DNA of 64,000 nucleotides. Origin: Codonopsis lanceolata. Its lineage: Eukaryota; Streptophyta; Magnoliopsida; Asterales; Campanulaceae. Made by a program: the position numbers and the translations under genes. The DNA is taken from NCBI GenBank assembly GCA_013146195.2, contig CM028383.1:17383642-17447641 (forward strand), written 5' to 3'. Each line of letters starts with the position of its first letter. Position 1 is the stretch's first letter. Below the pieces are notes generated by a model. The model saw nothing but the letters and a program-made list of their open reading frames with translations. It made no database searches and was not told where the DNA came from. This document shows, piece after piece, positions 1 to 10,992 of the stretch.

Positions 1-1277
1 TTTTATATACTTCTATGACTTAAATTATGCTATTTCACGAGGCTTTTGGTTACTAATATATGTTTTCGTGAGTTTTGTAAGTTTCAGATTATTTGTGAAA
101 ATACGCGAAACTCCGTGGTTTTAAGTGCAAATTTCAAGAAGGGCCAAAAGGAAAAATGAAGAAAAGATGAAAGTCATCGGACACCTTGACGCAGGTGCCT
201 CTGCACCTTGCGACCGCAAGGTAGGCAAGACGGTCCTCGAGCCAAGAAACCAAGAAATCAAAGGCCACCCACATCGAGACCTTGGACGCAGCAGTACCCA
301 AAGACCTTGCGACCGCAAGGTGGTCAGAATGCGATTTATTCGGATTTTCACACAGTCATTCGATCCAATTACAACTCCCGGGTATATATAGAAGCCAGAT
401 GCCGAGCCAAAGAGGGGAGGACGGCTGGAAGCTCTCTTTAGGTAGATTTTAGGTAGTTTTAGATTATATAACATAGTTAGATCTTGTAATTTCAAGTATG
501 GAAGATCAAATCATGTATCCGATCATCTCCATGTGCTGTTCATTGTCTATGATGAACTAATTCATCCATAATCTAGGAGGTGGGAGGTAACTTGTATCAA
601 ACTTATGTTTTGATTCTTATTTATGTTCATTCAATGCTTGTTGATTGTGTTGTTTATCAACCCCTATATTATTTTGCTTTGAACAAATGAATGTAATCGC
701 AAATAATAAAGGCTTAGAGGTGCGGATAACCGCATGACCAAGTGCATATGTCGCATAATCGGCTCACCAACACAATAAATTGGACCTATCGATGCACGAG
801 AGTGATAAGTTAGGACCAGGTTCTTACATGATCTAGGTGACAGATAGATCATAAATCTAGGTGACAGCTAGATTAACAGTTCCTGTGCTTAGGATATAGA
901 ATGGATGAATTTTATGGGATGGAGGTCGAACCAATTGTTCAACAGACTATATCTATTTTTAGTGAACGAACCCAAGACATTGAATGACATTATTATGAAT
1001 TGAACATAAAGGAGATATAAGTGAAACCCAGAATCCTAGATTGCCACCCACCATAAGATCTTCATATCTGATATTACTGTCTAATTAGTTAAACATATAT
1101 AAATAGTAGTTTAGAGTAGAATTAAATATAAAAACCCCCTTTAGATTAATAATTTGCTGTCAATAAATTGCACTGTTCGTGATCACTTGTCTCTGTGGGT
1201 TCGACCCTTGCTTCCAATACTATTCTATAATAGTCTTGTTCACTTGCAAGGAAAAAGATTAAATAAAACATCGATCA
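1..1277 (+). repeat. LTR of an Athila-type Ty3/gypsy family, 5' end cut by window edge
   Basis: This block matches, in reverse complement and with scattered differences, the block at 35246-36560, which has clear LTR ends (TGATCGATG...CATCGATCA). Here the CATCGATCA end is at 1269-1277, and about 24 bases of the start lie outside the window. No primer-binding site follows position 1277, so this is a 3' LTR or a solo LTR read on the plus strand. A distinctive internal feature is an 18-base palindromic word (ACCTTGCGACCGCAAGGT) at 205-222 and again at 304-321. Short open frames here are not genes. The family assignment rests on the polypurine tract and pol remnants next to the sister copy. Confidence 0.85.
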
Positions 1278-1449
1278 GTTAATTACTGGCCAAGATTCAT
1301 TTTTACCAAACATAACTATTGCTAAAGTTAACTACTGGCCAGGATTTCGATTTCTGATAGTCTTTTGTTAGTTCACTATATCTCATTCAATTTATTTTAT
1401 GGTTTTTGTCTGAGCTTTTCATTTTTGAAGTTTATTTCAATTAACATGT
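1278..1449. other. Short intergenic segment between LTR and LINE 3' end
   Basis: No gene is seen. A roughly 20-base phrase (GTTAATTACTGGCCAAGATT and a near copy) occurs at 1278-1297 and 1328-1347. A short open frame beginning at 1365 runs into the LINE 3' end and has no recognisable domain. Confidence 0.6.
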
Positions 1450-1627
1450 GTTTTTTTTATATAAGCAGGGACAGTACCCTGCGGGATTTTATTAAAAATA
1501 AAAATGGAAGTACAAACTTGAGGGGGACAACCAGCCTTGCCCTTATAACGGGAGGACGGAGGAGCCTGACCTCGAAAAGGAGATACATAACAAAAAGTAC
1601 ATCAACCAAAGAAAAATAAGCATACAT

Positions 1628-2605
1628 TTAATTTTTCCTAAAAGAAAATAGACCCAAAGCATCGTGTTGCAGCACACGTCGAACCTCTCCTGGAAGCTGA
1701 GTCACTGACGAAAATAACTGATCCTTCCTTGAAGCATGAGCCACGTCAGCTAATCTATCTGCCACTGCATTGCCTTCCCGATAAATGTGACCAATCTCAT
1801 AATTGCCCAAAAGATTAAGGCACCGACGAAGATCATAAGTGAAGAGCCATGGACAACCTGTCCTATCCTTAATAGCTGAAGCAACAACCAAAGAATCCAC
1901 TTCAACGATCACCTTCTCATAATTCCTGTCGCGGCATAAAGTTAAACCATCACAAAGAGCTCGAAATTCCGCATAAGTATTTGTTCCTTGCCCATAAAAA
2001 TGGGAAAAACTACAAAGGAAGAAACCATCAGAATCTCTAATTACTCCTCCTCCAGTAGCTACACCCTCTCTAGATGACCCATCTGTGTTGAGTTTAACAT
2101 AATTTGGTGCCGGAGGCTGCCAACGAATCCAAGAGCCTCTTAAAGTGTTAATCCTTTTAACTGGCAAGTCCAAATATCGCAAGCAAAAAATACCCCTAGC
2201 TGTGACATTGGACATAGGAGAGAACTGAAACAAAACTTCCTTCAAACCACTCATAACCTGGTTGTAGATCAAATCACTAGACATGGGAATATTTTCAAAA
2301 GTAGCTAAGCATCTAGCTTTCCAAATTGCCCAACAACCATAGAGGAGAATACCAACCTGAACTGCTCCCAGCTGAGATCGAACAGAAACATTGGCCAGCC
2401 AAACTTCGAACAGATGAGAAATAGAAACGTAGCATTCAATTTTATTGAAAGGGAGAGCCAACCTACACCAAAGTTTTCGAGCCACTTCAGAATGCAAGAA
2501 CAGATGCTCGATGGATTCTCTCTGGATTATTAATGCAGCAAACACACCGAGAAACCAAAGGAATACTTTTAGAGTGGAGCCGTAAATCAACAGGAAGGGC
2601 TGCAA
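1628..2605 (-). pseudogene. LINE ORF2 C-terminal RNase H domain
   Basis: The translated block begins with the tail of zf-RVT-like sequence. It then gives an RNase H of the plant LINE type: KLNTDGSS (first Asp), AEFRAL (Glu), VEVDSLVV (Asp) and REGNAVADRLAD (final Asp), so all four acidic positions are visible. This domain degrades the RNA strand of the cDNA hybrid. It is separated from the RT block by a frameshift near 2605. The listed first methionine is not a true start, because the block is the end of a longer ORF2. The stop lies about 180 bases before the A-tract, leaving a short 3' untranslated region. Confidence 0.85.
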
Positions 2606-2608
2606 AAG

Positions 2609-3820
2609 TCATCTTCCACGCGAAAGCACTGATTTTAGTTGGAAGCCACGGCTGCCATATTTTTTTGCCCAGAATAATGGAGGGGATCGCGCGCGACAAT
2701 GATTCCAGTAATTTTTAGAGTCGAAAGTCCCAGAGGGAGTCAAATAGAAAATCAATTTATCCAAACAATTATCTTGAAGATATGTATTCTTGATACTGTT
2801 ATGATGCCGATCAGGAATAAGAGGGAGCAGATCCGGCAGCTGAGCGAGAGCATCTCTAACCGTAAGATTAATATCAATTGGAGCTGGTCCTTCCAACTTG
2901 GAACCAACCCAATTATCATTCCAAAAAGAAACATTACCATCACCGATAACCCACCTACAGTGAGGCTTCAGATTTTCCATGTGTGTTTGTACAGCACGCC
3001 AAACATGGGACGCTGCAATTGGAACCAAATACTCACCGTTTTGATTATACTTCATATTGATAAACTGAGCCCATAGACCGTTGCCTTGAAGAATACTCCA
3101 AGCTAGCTTGGCATGAAGCATGTGACAAACCTGTTTCAAAGAACGAACACCCAGACCCCCTTCAACAACTGGCCGACATATTTTAGCCCAAGACACCCAA
3201 TGAATTCTGTGATTATCGCCGCTACCCCATAGAAAATTTGCCATCGCATTCTCAATACGACGAAGAACTCCCAAAGGAACTTTAATGACAGCCAAAGCAT
3301 AAACAGGAATGCTACTAAGGACGGATTTAATCAAAACAATTTTACCACCGAAGGATAAAAGATGAGACTTCCATCCATCTATCTGGCTCCGAATCCTTGC
3401 TTCCAAAGCTTCAAAGTAATGTCTACGAACGCGACCCCGAAATAACGGAAGACCCAGATATGTCATTGGAAAAGCACGATGAACACATCCAGACCATCTA
3501 GCAATTCGTTGAGCCTTAGTTCGAGAACATTGAGAGGAAGTGTAGAAGCCACTTTTATCTAAATTAATATACTGGCCAGAGGAGTTTTCATACTGAGATA
3601 AGATCTTCCTCAACGATAAAATAGTATTCTTACCCGCATTACTAAAAATGATCATATCATCTGCATACAGAAGATGAGAGACAATCATATTCCCCCTCCC
3701 ATGATTATAAGGCACCAGATTCCCCCGCTCATATCCTCTTTTAATGGCAGACGATAAAATTTCCTGAGCTATGATGAATAACAGAGGAGATAAAGGATCC
3801 CCTTGACGAAGCCCCCTGGT
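2609..3820 (-). pseudogene. LINE ORF2 fragment: reverse transcriptase second half and zf-RVT region
   Basis: The frame is open on the minus strand from about 3820; a GTG at 3713-3715 is internal, not a start. Upstream residues read GLRQGDPLSPLLF, the conserved block before the catalytic motif. LLYADD follows, supplying the paired aspartates of the RT active site. Next come LGLPLF, GWKSHLLSFGGK and the GGLGVRSL block, all typical of plant LINE reverse transcriptases and the zinc-binding zf-RVT segment. The frame stops at 2609, where the downstream RNase H coding block lies in another frame. The endonuclease and the first half of RT are absent. The enzyme would reverse-transcribe its own RNA at the target site. 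Confidence 0.88.
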
Positions 3821-3833
3821 GTGTGTGTGTGTG

Positions 3834-4299
3834 AGAATGCTTTTGAATATTTAATTATACTCTTTTTGGATAAGTTACAAATTTTACAGCCAGTAAAATT
3901 TGTTTTTCTTTAGTTTTTGGGATGTCGTGTTTGCTTTGTGTATTGTACATTGATCCGACCCCCTCAAAATTTCAAGCATATATTAATTTATTCGCATCAT
4001 ACTCACTTCATAGACTGATTATCTCCATACTAATACTGTGTCATAGGTACGGACACAAAATCTATTTATATTATAAAAGTGTTCAGGGTCTAACTGGTGG
4101 CCTTGATCAAATTGTGCTAAATACAACTGACGCTCCAGATTGATTCATAAGTATGTAAGTTACAAATGAACCCATCAGTTATAAGTTATGTTTGAATTAC
4201 CCCTCTACAATTATATAGAACTGAATTACCTCGTTAGTTATTGGTTTTATTTATCCCGACCATTTATTGAACTGATCTCATATCGACACCATACCTATG
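3834..4299. other. AT-rich flank left of copia element
   Basis: No gene, RNA or repeat family is recognised. A 73-codon open frame at 3922-4143 has no recognisable motif and is treated as chance. The last five bases (CTATG, 4295-4299) are the left copy of the copia target duplication. Confidence 0.6.
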
Positions 4300-4610
4300 T
4301 GTTAAAATAAAGAAGAAAAACTGATTCAATGTATCTTCAGGGACCTCAGTGTCTCTATTCAGAAGTTATACAACTACAGGGGTGTCGAGTGAATATCTTG
4401 TATCTTTGGTAGTTTTGTTAGTTATTCATTAAGGATAATCTTGTAATTTCCATCTTCTTTTCTTTCTTGGCTGAAGCTTGTTGTTGTTGTATCTGTAAAG
4501 GATATATATATCCTTTCTAATCTGTATATTGATCATCGAATTCCTTTAAGAAAAATCAATAATATTCCAATATCTTTTCTCTCTTCTTCTTCTTGTTCCA
4601 ATTATTAACA
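4300..4610 (+). repeat. 5' LTR of copia-1
   Basis: It begins TGTTAAAATAAAG and ends ATTATTAACA, giving the inverted terminal word TGTTAA/TTAACA. It matches 9423-9733 over its full 311 bases with about six substitutions. The 5' LTR carries the promoter and polyadenylation signals of the element. Confidence 0.96.
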
Positions 4611-4623
4611 TGGTATCAGAGCC
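4611..4623 (+). promoter_or_regulatory. Primer-binding site (initiator tRNA-Met)
   Basis: TGGTATCAGAGCC directly abuts the 5' LTR. It is the standard copia PBS complementary to the 3' end of initiator tRNA-Met, used to prime minus-strand cDNA. Confidence 0.95.
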
Positions 4624-4784
4624 ATTGAAGGGCACATCGATTCTGGTTGATTGTTCTTCATGCCTTTCTTCTTTTATCATTGCTGCAGAAGAAAGTTCAT
4701 AACTCTTCTTCTTCAAATCAAGTTTCTGTTCTTCACTGTTATTCTTTCCCTTCTCTTCCTTGGTTGATCTTCTGTCTTTCCTCC

Positions 4785-6058
4785 ATGACTAATCGAGATA
4801 ATCAGTCTCCCACCAAAGAGAGCAACAAAGATAAAATTCAATAATCTACCAGCCATACCAATGAGTTCTATGATTTTTCAGATTCCACTTTTCAATTGCC
4901 TGCTGGACATCCACTTTTTCTCCACCCTCATGATCATCCAGGTATGACACTAGTGTCTGATCTTCTAACTGACTCAAATTTCACTCAATGGAAATTAGCT
5001 ATGACTATTGCCTTATCTGCCAAGAATAAACTTGGCATGATTAATGGCACCTTCAAGAAACCTCAACCAGATTCAAAATATTCTAATGCTTGGGATAGAT
5101 GTAATTCTATGACTATATCTTGGATTTTAAATTCTGTCACCTCTGAAATTCGACAAAGCATAGTTTATTTTCCTACTTCTTGTGAAATGTGGGAAGATTT
5201 AGTCACTAGATATTCTCAAAATGATACTACAAAGCTCTATCAAATCAGAAAAACTATTGCTCTCTGTACACAAGGAACTATGTCTATCAATTCTTATTTT
5301 ACAAAATTTAGAGGCCTATGGGATGAACTCCAAGATCTTCTTCCTCTTCCTAATTGTGTCTGTGATTGCACTTGTGGAGCATCAAAACTTCGTGTGGATT
5401 ATGATCATGCATATAAAATAACTCAATTCCTAATAGGCCTATCAGACTCTTACACTGATGTAAGAGGACAGATTCTTAGAATGCTTCCCTTGCCATCTTT
5501 ATCCAAGACTGTTTCTATCCTTATACAAGAAGAAGCTCAAAGACAGTATGGCATATCTAGTGGGCAACCTGAATTCCCAACTGCTTTTCTTGGAAAATCT
5601 GGAAACTAGAACAATGTAAATTCTTCTGTCACTGGAAAAACAGGCAGTAGCAATAGTGAAAGTGGCACATCTCTTCTTGGAAAATTTGTCAACAGCAACA
5701 ATGGAGGAAATAGGTTCAATAAATCTGGACAGAATTCCTTCAAGAACAATCAGTTCAATGGAAATTCAACTTCAAAAGGGAAATTTTTCTGTGAGTTTTG
5801 TCATGGAGATTCCCATCCAAAAGAGAAATGCTTCTTTCTCAATGGATTTCCAGATTGGCATCCTCTATTTGGCACCAAACCAGATCTCTCAAGAATGCCA
5901 AAGAATAAAGCCAAAGGAAAAGTCACCAATTCTGCCACTTTGAAAGACAATTCAAATAGCCATTTTACAGAAGAACAAGTTGCTGAACTCATTGCTATGA
6001 TCAAGCCAAAAGTCAACAATGTTGAGGTTCATCCCCTCTTGACTTCAATACTGATCAT
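4785..6058 (+). pseudogene. gag: copia-1 gag, interrupted
   Basis: The likely start is the ATG at 4785. A TAA at 4842 stops it after 19 codons, but the same frame resumes and runs to a TAG at 5607, then on to about 6058. The 4896-5609 block is a UBN2-type copia gag (LTDSNFTQWKLAMTIALSAKN near its start). After the second stop, at 5790-5831, comes a CCHC zinc knuckle (CEFCHGDSHPKEKC), which binds packaged RNA. A frameshift near 6055 separates it from the protease. Gag would form the virus-like particle. Two nonsense codons and the frameshift make this copy inactive. Confidence 0.9.
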
Positions 6059-6642
6059 ATGGCAGGTAAATCTACTTATACACATAAATATGCAAATCCT
6101 TTCTGTTTATCCAACTATAATTGCAAGTCCTATGATTGGATAATTGATACAGGTGCATCACACCATATAACAAACTATTTTTCAAACCTAATTAACCCTA
6201 TTCCTACTCAATCTGTTATACACTTACCAAATGGTAAAAGCTCTATCATTACTCATAAAGGATCTGTTAGACTAACCAATGAAATTTGCCTCCTTGATGT
6301 TTTCTTTGTTCCTGAATTCAAATTCAATTTATTATCAGGAAGCAAATTTACTCAAGATGCTGGATGTCTTCTTACTTTTTCTAAAAACATTTGTTATATC
6401 TAGGACCTTGCCAGGAAAACTTTGAAGGTGATTGGTAAACTTGATGAAGGCTTGTATAAATTTGATCCTCAACAGTATTGTATGGATAATAAAAAGAATC
6501 ATACCAAAACTGTTTGCCTACATACAGTGCTTTCAATAATATTACTTCTCAAGTTGTAAATGATGAATTTCATTCATTTTTTAGCATTATTGATCCTGTA
6601 CATCTTTGACACAAAAGACTTGGACATCTTCCATTACAAGCT
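6059..6642 (+). pseudogene. pol: copia-1 protease and pre-integrase region, interrupted
   Basis: In the frame after the shift, the block reads WIIDTGASHHIT, the aspartic protease active site (DTG), followed by the LPNGKS and LLSGSKF signatures of copia proteases. The frame closes with a TAG at 6401. Further on, the gag-pre-integrase segment (HKRLGHLP, just before 6643) is in frame with the integrase, but TGA replaces an expected tryptophan codon at 6606-6608. Protease would process the polyprotein. These stops would separate gag-protease from the open integrase-RT frame. Confidence 0.85.
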
Positions 6643-9447
6643 ATGAAGTATATTGATTCTTTATGTTTCTTGCACTTGAATAGACTAAAAAATTTCTGTT
6701 GTGACATCTGTCATATGGCCAGACAAACTAGAAAACCTTTTAATGTTAGTAACTCTCTTAAACCTTCTGCATTTGATCTGCTTCACTGTGATGTTTGGGG
6801 ACCATATAAACATCTTACTTATGAAGGTCACAACTCCTTTCTTACCTTAGTTGATGACAACACTAGAACCACATGGACCATTCTTCTTAAAACAAAAGCC
6901 AATGTCTGCAATATTATGCAATCTTTCCTTACCATGATAAGTACCCAATTTAATAAATCTGTTAAAGAAATCAGATCTGATAATGGAACTGAATTCTTTA
7001 ACAACTGCATGAATTCTTTACTTGACTCATTAGGTATTATTCATCAAAGCTCATGCATAGACACTCCTCAGCAAAATGGCAGAGCTGAAAGGAAACATAG
7101 GCACCTTTTAGAACTTGCTAGAGCCTTAAAATTCCAAACTAATCTTCCCATACATTTTTGGGGAGATTGTATCCTCACTGCAACTTACTTGATTAACAGA
7201 TTACCTAATTCTGTTCTGAAGTTCAAAACACCCTTTGAATCTCTTTATGGAACACCTCCCACTTACAATCACCTTAAAACTATGGGATGTTTATGCTATG
7301 CTTCTACCTTTGCACAAAATAGAGATAAATTTATGCCAAGATCTCAAAAATGTGTTTTTCTTGGTTATGCTTCTTCTAAAAAGGCTTATAAATGCTATGA
7401 TATTACAACTCACAAAGTCTTCTTTAGTAGGGATGTTGAATTTTGTGAAGAGGTCTTCCCTTTTCAAGCTAATAATCAACCTGAGTCTTCCAACAATAGA
7501 CTATTTCCTGATGATGATATTTTTACAACTCTGGATGATGATGGTAATCAAAATCATGATAATGACAATCAACTACATACCGATACTCAAAATGACACCC
7601 TCAATGATATCCCTACTACTAGTAATGATCAGCCCATAGACACTCCTCAAACCAGCTTTGAACCACCCCCTAATAACAGACCTGTTAGAAACAGAACTAT
7701 TCCTATTAAATTTAAGGATTACACTGGTCTGCCTGCTCAACTTCATGATCATACTGTTGCAAGTGCAAAAGGTACTTCACCTTATCCTTTTAAAAACTAC
7801 TGTAATTTCAGTCAGGTTTCAGATTCTTATAGAATCTATTCTACTAAAATTGCTGAAAAGAGTGAACCACAAACCTATGAACAGGCTATCAAAGATCCTT
7901 TGTGGTGTCAAGCTATGGAAGAGGAGTTAAGAGCATTGGAAATGAACAAAACATGGACTGTTCAACACTTACCAGAAAAGAGTCACAAGGTTGGCTCAAA
8001 ATGGATATTCAGAATTAAGTACAATCCTGATGGAAGCATAGACAAATACAAAGCAAGATTAGTTGCAAAAGGCTTTACTCAAGTAGAAGGAAATGACTAT
8101 TTTGAAACTTTTGCTCCAGTAGCAAAAATGACAACTATCAGGACACTTTTGTGCATTGCTGCTTCTAAGAATCGGGAAATAGATAATTTAGATGTTTCAA
8201 ATTCTTTTCTGCATGGAGAGTTAAAAGAGGAAGTCTTTATGGATCTTCCTCCTAGTTACTGTCATAGTTTATCTGCAGATAAAGCTCATGTGGTATGCAA
8301 GTTGCACAAATCTATATATGGTCTAAAACAGGCACCTAGACAGTGGTATGAAAAGCTCTCAACTACTCTAGTTCAATATGGCTTCACATCATCTCAGAAT
8401 GATCATACTTTATTTACCTTCAAATCTGAAAACAATTTGGTCATTCTTCTGGTTTATGTAGATGATCTCCTTATTACTGGAACAAGTAAAGACTTAATTG
8501 ATAATGTCAAGGAGTACTTAAAGGCCAAATTTCCTGTCAAAGATCTAGGAGAGCTCAAGTATTTTCTTGGAATTGAAGTTGCAAGAAATTCTTCAGGTGT
8601 CTGTATTCATCAAAGGAAATACACAGTTGATATACTTACTGACTGTGGCCTTCTAGATGCCAAACCAAAGGCAACTCCTATTAAACTAAATCACAAGCTA
8701 GCATCCTCTACTCAACCTCTTCTCTCTGATCCAGCCCCTTACAGAAGACTGATTGGCAGATTGATCTATTTAACAATCACCAGACCTGATATATGCTATG
8801 GAGTTCATATTCTGAGTCAGTTCATGTCTAAACCTACTGTTGAGCATTGGAAAACTGGATTAAGGCTTGTCAGATACCTCAAAGGAAGTTCAGGCCAAGG
8901 CATTTTCTATCCATCTAATAATCCTCTTGATCTCACTGCTTTCTGTGATTCAGATTGGGCAGCCTGCCCTATCACCAGAAGATCTTTATCTGGTTTTTGT
9001 GTCTTTCTTGGGAATGCACTTATTTCATGGAAAAGTAAAAAGCAAAACACAGTTAGCAGGTCTTCATCAGAAGCTGAATACAGAAGAATGGCTAACACTT
9101 GCAATGAGTTAACATGGCTTATGGCAGTTCTTAAAGATTTTCAGATTGAAATAGATAAGCCAATTCCTCTTCATTGTGACAACAAATCTGCCTTATATAT
9201 TGTAGTTAATCCTGTATTCCATGAAAGAACTAAACACATTGACATAGATTGTCATATTGTGAGAAACATGCTTATAAACAATATAATCTCAACCAAATAT
9301 ATTGCTACTCAACTCCAACTGGCAGATCTGTTCACTAAAGCTCTCCCTAGCAATCAGTTTTCTGAACTACTTAGCAAGTTGCATGTCAAGAATCTCTTCT
9401 TACCTTCCAACTTGAGAGGGGATGTTAAAATAAAGAAGAAAAACTGA
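6643..9447 (+). CDS. pol: copia-1 integrase, reverse transcriptase and RNase H, open frame
   Basis: There are 934 open codons; the first methionine is internal to an ancestral polyprotein. The integrase Cys pair CCDIC (residues 24-28) belongs to the zinc domain. The core catalytic triad is D50 (HCDVWGP), D113 (RSDNGTEF) and E149 (QQNGRAERKH). RT shows KARLVAKGFTQ, YGLKQAPRQWY and the YVDD box at 605-608. RNase H shows D769 (CDSDWA), E812 (SSEAEY) and D846 (CDNKSA), then the KHIDIDCH motif. Order integrase before RT defines Ty1/copia. The frame ends 25 bases inside the 3' LTR. It is intact but lacks the upstream functions needed for autonomy. Confidence 0.92.
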   Translation: MKYIDSLCFLHLNRLKNFCCDICHMARQTRKPFNVSNSLKPSAFDLLHCDVWGPYKHLTYEGHNSFLTLVDDNTRTTWTILLKTKANVCNIMQSFLTMISTQFNKSVKEIRSDNGTEFFNNCMNSLLDSLGIIHQSSCIDTPQQNGRAERKHRHLLELARALKFQTNLPIHFWGDCILTATYLINRLPNSVLKFKTPFESLYGTPPTYNHLKTMGCLCYASTFAQNRDKFMPRSQKCVFLGYASSKKAYKCYDITTHKVFFSRDVEFCEEVFPFQANNQPESSNNRLFPDDDIFTTLDDDGNQNHDNDNQLHTDTQNDTLNDIPTTSNDQPIDTPQTSFEPPPNNRPVRNRTIPIKFKDYTGLPAQLHDHTVASAKGTSPYPFKNYCNFSQVSDSYRIYSTKIAEKSEPQTYEQAIKDPLWCQAMEEELRALEMNKTWTVQHLPEKSHKVGSKWIFRIKYNPDGSIDKYKARLVAKGFTQVEGNDYFETFAPVAKMTTIRTLLCIAASKNREIDNLDVSNSFLHGELKEEVFMDLPPSYCHSLSADKAHVVCKLHKSIYGLKQAPRQWYEKLSTTLVQYGFTSSQNDHTLFTFKSENNLVILLVYVDDLLITGTSKDLIDNVKEYLKAKFPVKDLGELKYFLGIEVARNSSGVCIHQRKYTVDILTDCGLLDAKPKATPIKLNHKLASSTQPLLSDPAPYRRLIGRLIYLTITRPDICYGVHILSQFMSKPTVEHWKTGLRLVRYLKGSSGQGIFYPSNNPLDLTAFCDSDWAACPITRRSLSGFCVFLGNALISWKSKKQNTVSRSSSEAEYRRMANTCNELTWLMAVLKDFQIEIDKPIPLHCDNKSALYIVVNPVFHERTKHIDIDCHIVRNMLINNIISTKYIATQLQLADLFTKALPSNQFSELLSKLHVKNLFLPSNLRGDVKIKKKN
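9412..9422 (+). promoter_or_regulatory. Polypurine tract of copia-1
   Basis: TTGAGAGGGGA lies directly before the 3' LTR. It is the RNase H-resistant primer for plus-strand cDNA. It overlaps the last codons of pol. Confidence 0.88.
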
Positions 9448-9733
9448 TTCAATGTATCTTCAGGGACCTTAGTGTCTCTATTCAGAAGTTATACAACTAC
9501 AGGGGTGTCGAGTGAATATCTTGTTTCTTTGGTAGTTTTGTTAGTTATTCATTAAGGATAATCTTGTAATTTCCATCTTCTTTTCTTTCTTGGCTGAAGC
9601 CTGTTGTTGTTATATCTGTAAAGGATATATATTTCCTTTCTAATCTGTATATTGATCATCGAATTCCTTTAAGAAAAATCAATAATATTCCAATATCTTT
9701 TCTCTCTTCTTCTTCTTGTTCCAATTGTTAACA
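9423..9733 (+). repeat. 3' LTR of copia-1
   Basis: It begins TGTTAAAATAAAG and ends ATTGTTAACA. It is 311 bases, the same length as the 5' LTR, with about six substitutions. CTATG follows at 9734-9738, matching the left target duplication. Confidence 0.96.
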
Positions 9734-9738
9734 CTATG

Positions 9739-9858
9739 ACACGGACATATATACTAATTTAAAAATAAACTAATTTAAAAATAAACTAATTGATTTTTTG
9801 CCCGAAACAGATAGTGTAATACTTAATGAAATCTTAAGTACCCAAAAACCTTAAAACA

Positions 9859-9909
<51 letters not shown>

Positions 9910-10079
9910 CGTTAGTTAAATCTTAATATACGTGTGTGTGAAACGAAGGGAGTGGTATTTTAATTTTTTAAGAATGTTATTGCTTTTATTTAGTTTACTT
10001 ATGGCAGCTCCAATGCGGCATGGAAAAGGTTGATAAACCTTGATAAAGATTTATCAAAAGCTTCAAACCATTATTAGAG
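9739..10079. other. AT-rich flank with (TA)n microsatellite
   Basis: A 16-base phrase (ACTAATTTAAAAATAA) is tandemly repeated near 9751-9790, and a pure TA run occupies about 9861-9906. No gene is seen. Confidence 0.7.
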
Positions 10080-10087
10080 GTCATGTC

Positions 10088-10796
10088 TAGAACTTTCAAA
10101 ATGGATTGGGTCAGTTGGGCTGATTTACCCCGTTACCTAAAAAAGGTGGATTGAATTGGGAAAATATGAACTTATTAGGAGGTGCGTCAAATGAGTTGAA
10201 CTCGTGACGGGTTGGAATGGGGCGGGACGAGTTGACTCGCCATATACTAGTTTCAAATAAACAAATCACAAGTTTAAAACAATTAGTTTAAATTATTTTC
10301 CCTCAAAATGTGATATTATTTTGTATATATGAAATATTACTAAATGATTTTGAATTAGTTCAAAAAGTGGCACTTATAGCAACTAAAGATGTCAGAATAA
10401 GATATATTAACCGCAATATTTATAGAAAAATGATTACAAAAACATACAAAAAGAGTAATAATAAAATAGTTTATTACTTCTATTTTTTTTCTCATTTTAA
10501 ACTATTAATATTAGAGAAAGTTGTTAGAAAACACTATTAAAAATAAAATAGTAAAAACTATAATTTTTTTAATGAATTGTGATATTTTTTGTGTTATTTA
10601 TGATTATTATTATTATTTTGATTAATTGAAAGAAAAGTTGGTGGGTTGACCCGCTTAACCCACAACTCATGATGGGTTGGATTGTGTTAACAAATTTTCG
10701 ATCCACCACATTTCATGGGTTGGCCCACTGCGTCAAATGATGAGTTATAGCGAGTTGCGGGTTGGCCCGTCCCGTCAACTCACCTTGACAGCTTTA
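10088..10796. mobile_element. Non-autonomous hAT-type element (MITE-like)
   Basis: The left end TAGAACTTTCAAAATGG and the right end CACCTTGACAGCTTTA are diverged inverted repeats of the plant hAT type (compare TAGAGCTGTCAAAACGG at 19869). Flanks are GTCATGTC (10080-10087) and GCCATGTC (10797-10804), an 8-bp duplication with one mismatch, as expected for hAT. Subterminal GGGTTG/CAACCC-type words (GTTGACCCG, GGGTTGGCCC) cluster near both ends, a hAT habit for transposase binding. No transposase is encoded; an open frame at 10310-10540 inside it has no recognisable domain. Confidence 0.75.
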
Positions 10797-10992
10797 GCCA
10801 TGTCATATATGCAAAACATCAAAAGCTTGATGTTTATCAACTGGTTTAAACTTGCTCACTGGACATTTCATTTTCTTTTGGTTAAGGAATTCAACATATA
10901 GCTGTTATTATATAGTCATTTGCTTTGCATGGTTTTTGCAACGATACATTATATATCTGTTTTATTTTTTATTTAATTTAATTTAATTTATT

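Larger units (their letters stand above)
1450..3820 (-). mobile_element. 5'-truncated non-LTR retrotransposon (plant L1-type LINE)
   Basis: On the minus strand the element runs from about 3820 down to a short A-tract (T run on the plus strand) near 1450-1457. It carries only the end of ORF2: the second half of the reverse transcriptase, a zf-RVT-like region and a C-terminal RNase H. The 5' end breaks off inside the RT domain, next to a (GT)n run at 3820-3833. Five-prime truncation is usual for LINEs because reverse transcription starts at the 3' end. I could not identify a confident target-site duplication. At least one frameshift separates the two coding blocks, so the copy is dead. Confidence 0.85.
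4300..9733 (+). mobile_element. Complete Ty1/copia LTR retrotransposon (copia-1)
   Basis: All structural parts are present: 311-bp LTRs at both ends, a PBS for initiator tRNA-Met, gag, protease, integrase, RT, RNase H in copia order, a polypurine tract, and a 5-bp target duplication CTATG at 4295-4299 and 9734-9738. The two LTRs differ at about six positions by eye, near 98 percent identity, so insertion is fairly recent. Gag and the protease region carry stops and a frameshift, so the copy is not autonomous. The integrase-to-RNase H frame remains open. The small size (5.4 kb) and short LTRs fit an Ale- or Ivana-like lineage, but I cannot decide which. Confidence 0.95.

Noticed and set aside
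1365..1619. 84-codon plus-strand open frame
   Set aside because: It overlaps the antisense of the LINE 3' end and shows no domain.
1450..3833. Target-site duplication for the LINE
   Set aside because: The left flank is CACATG-like and the right flank is a (CA)n run; short matches there are not meaningful.
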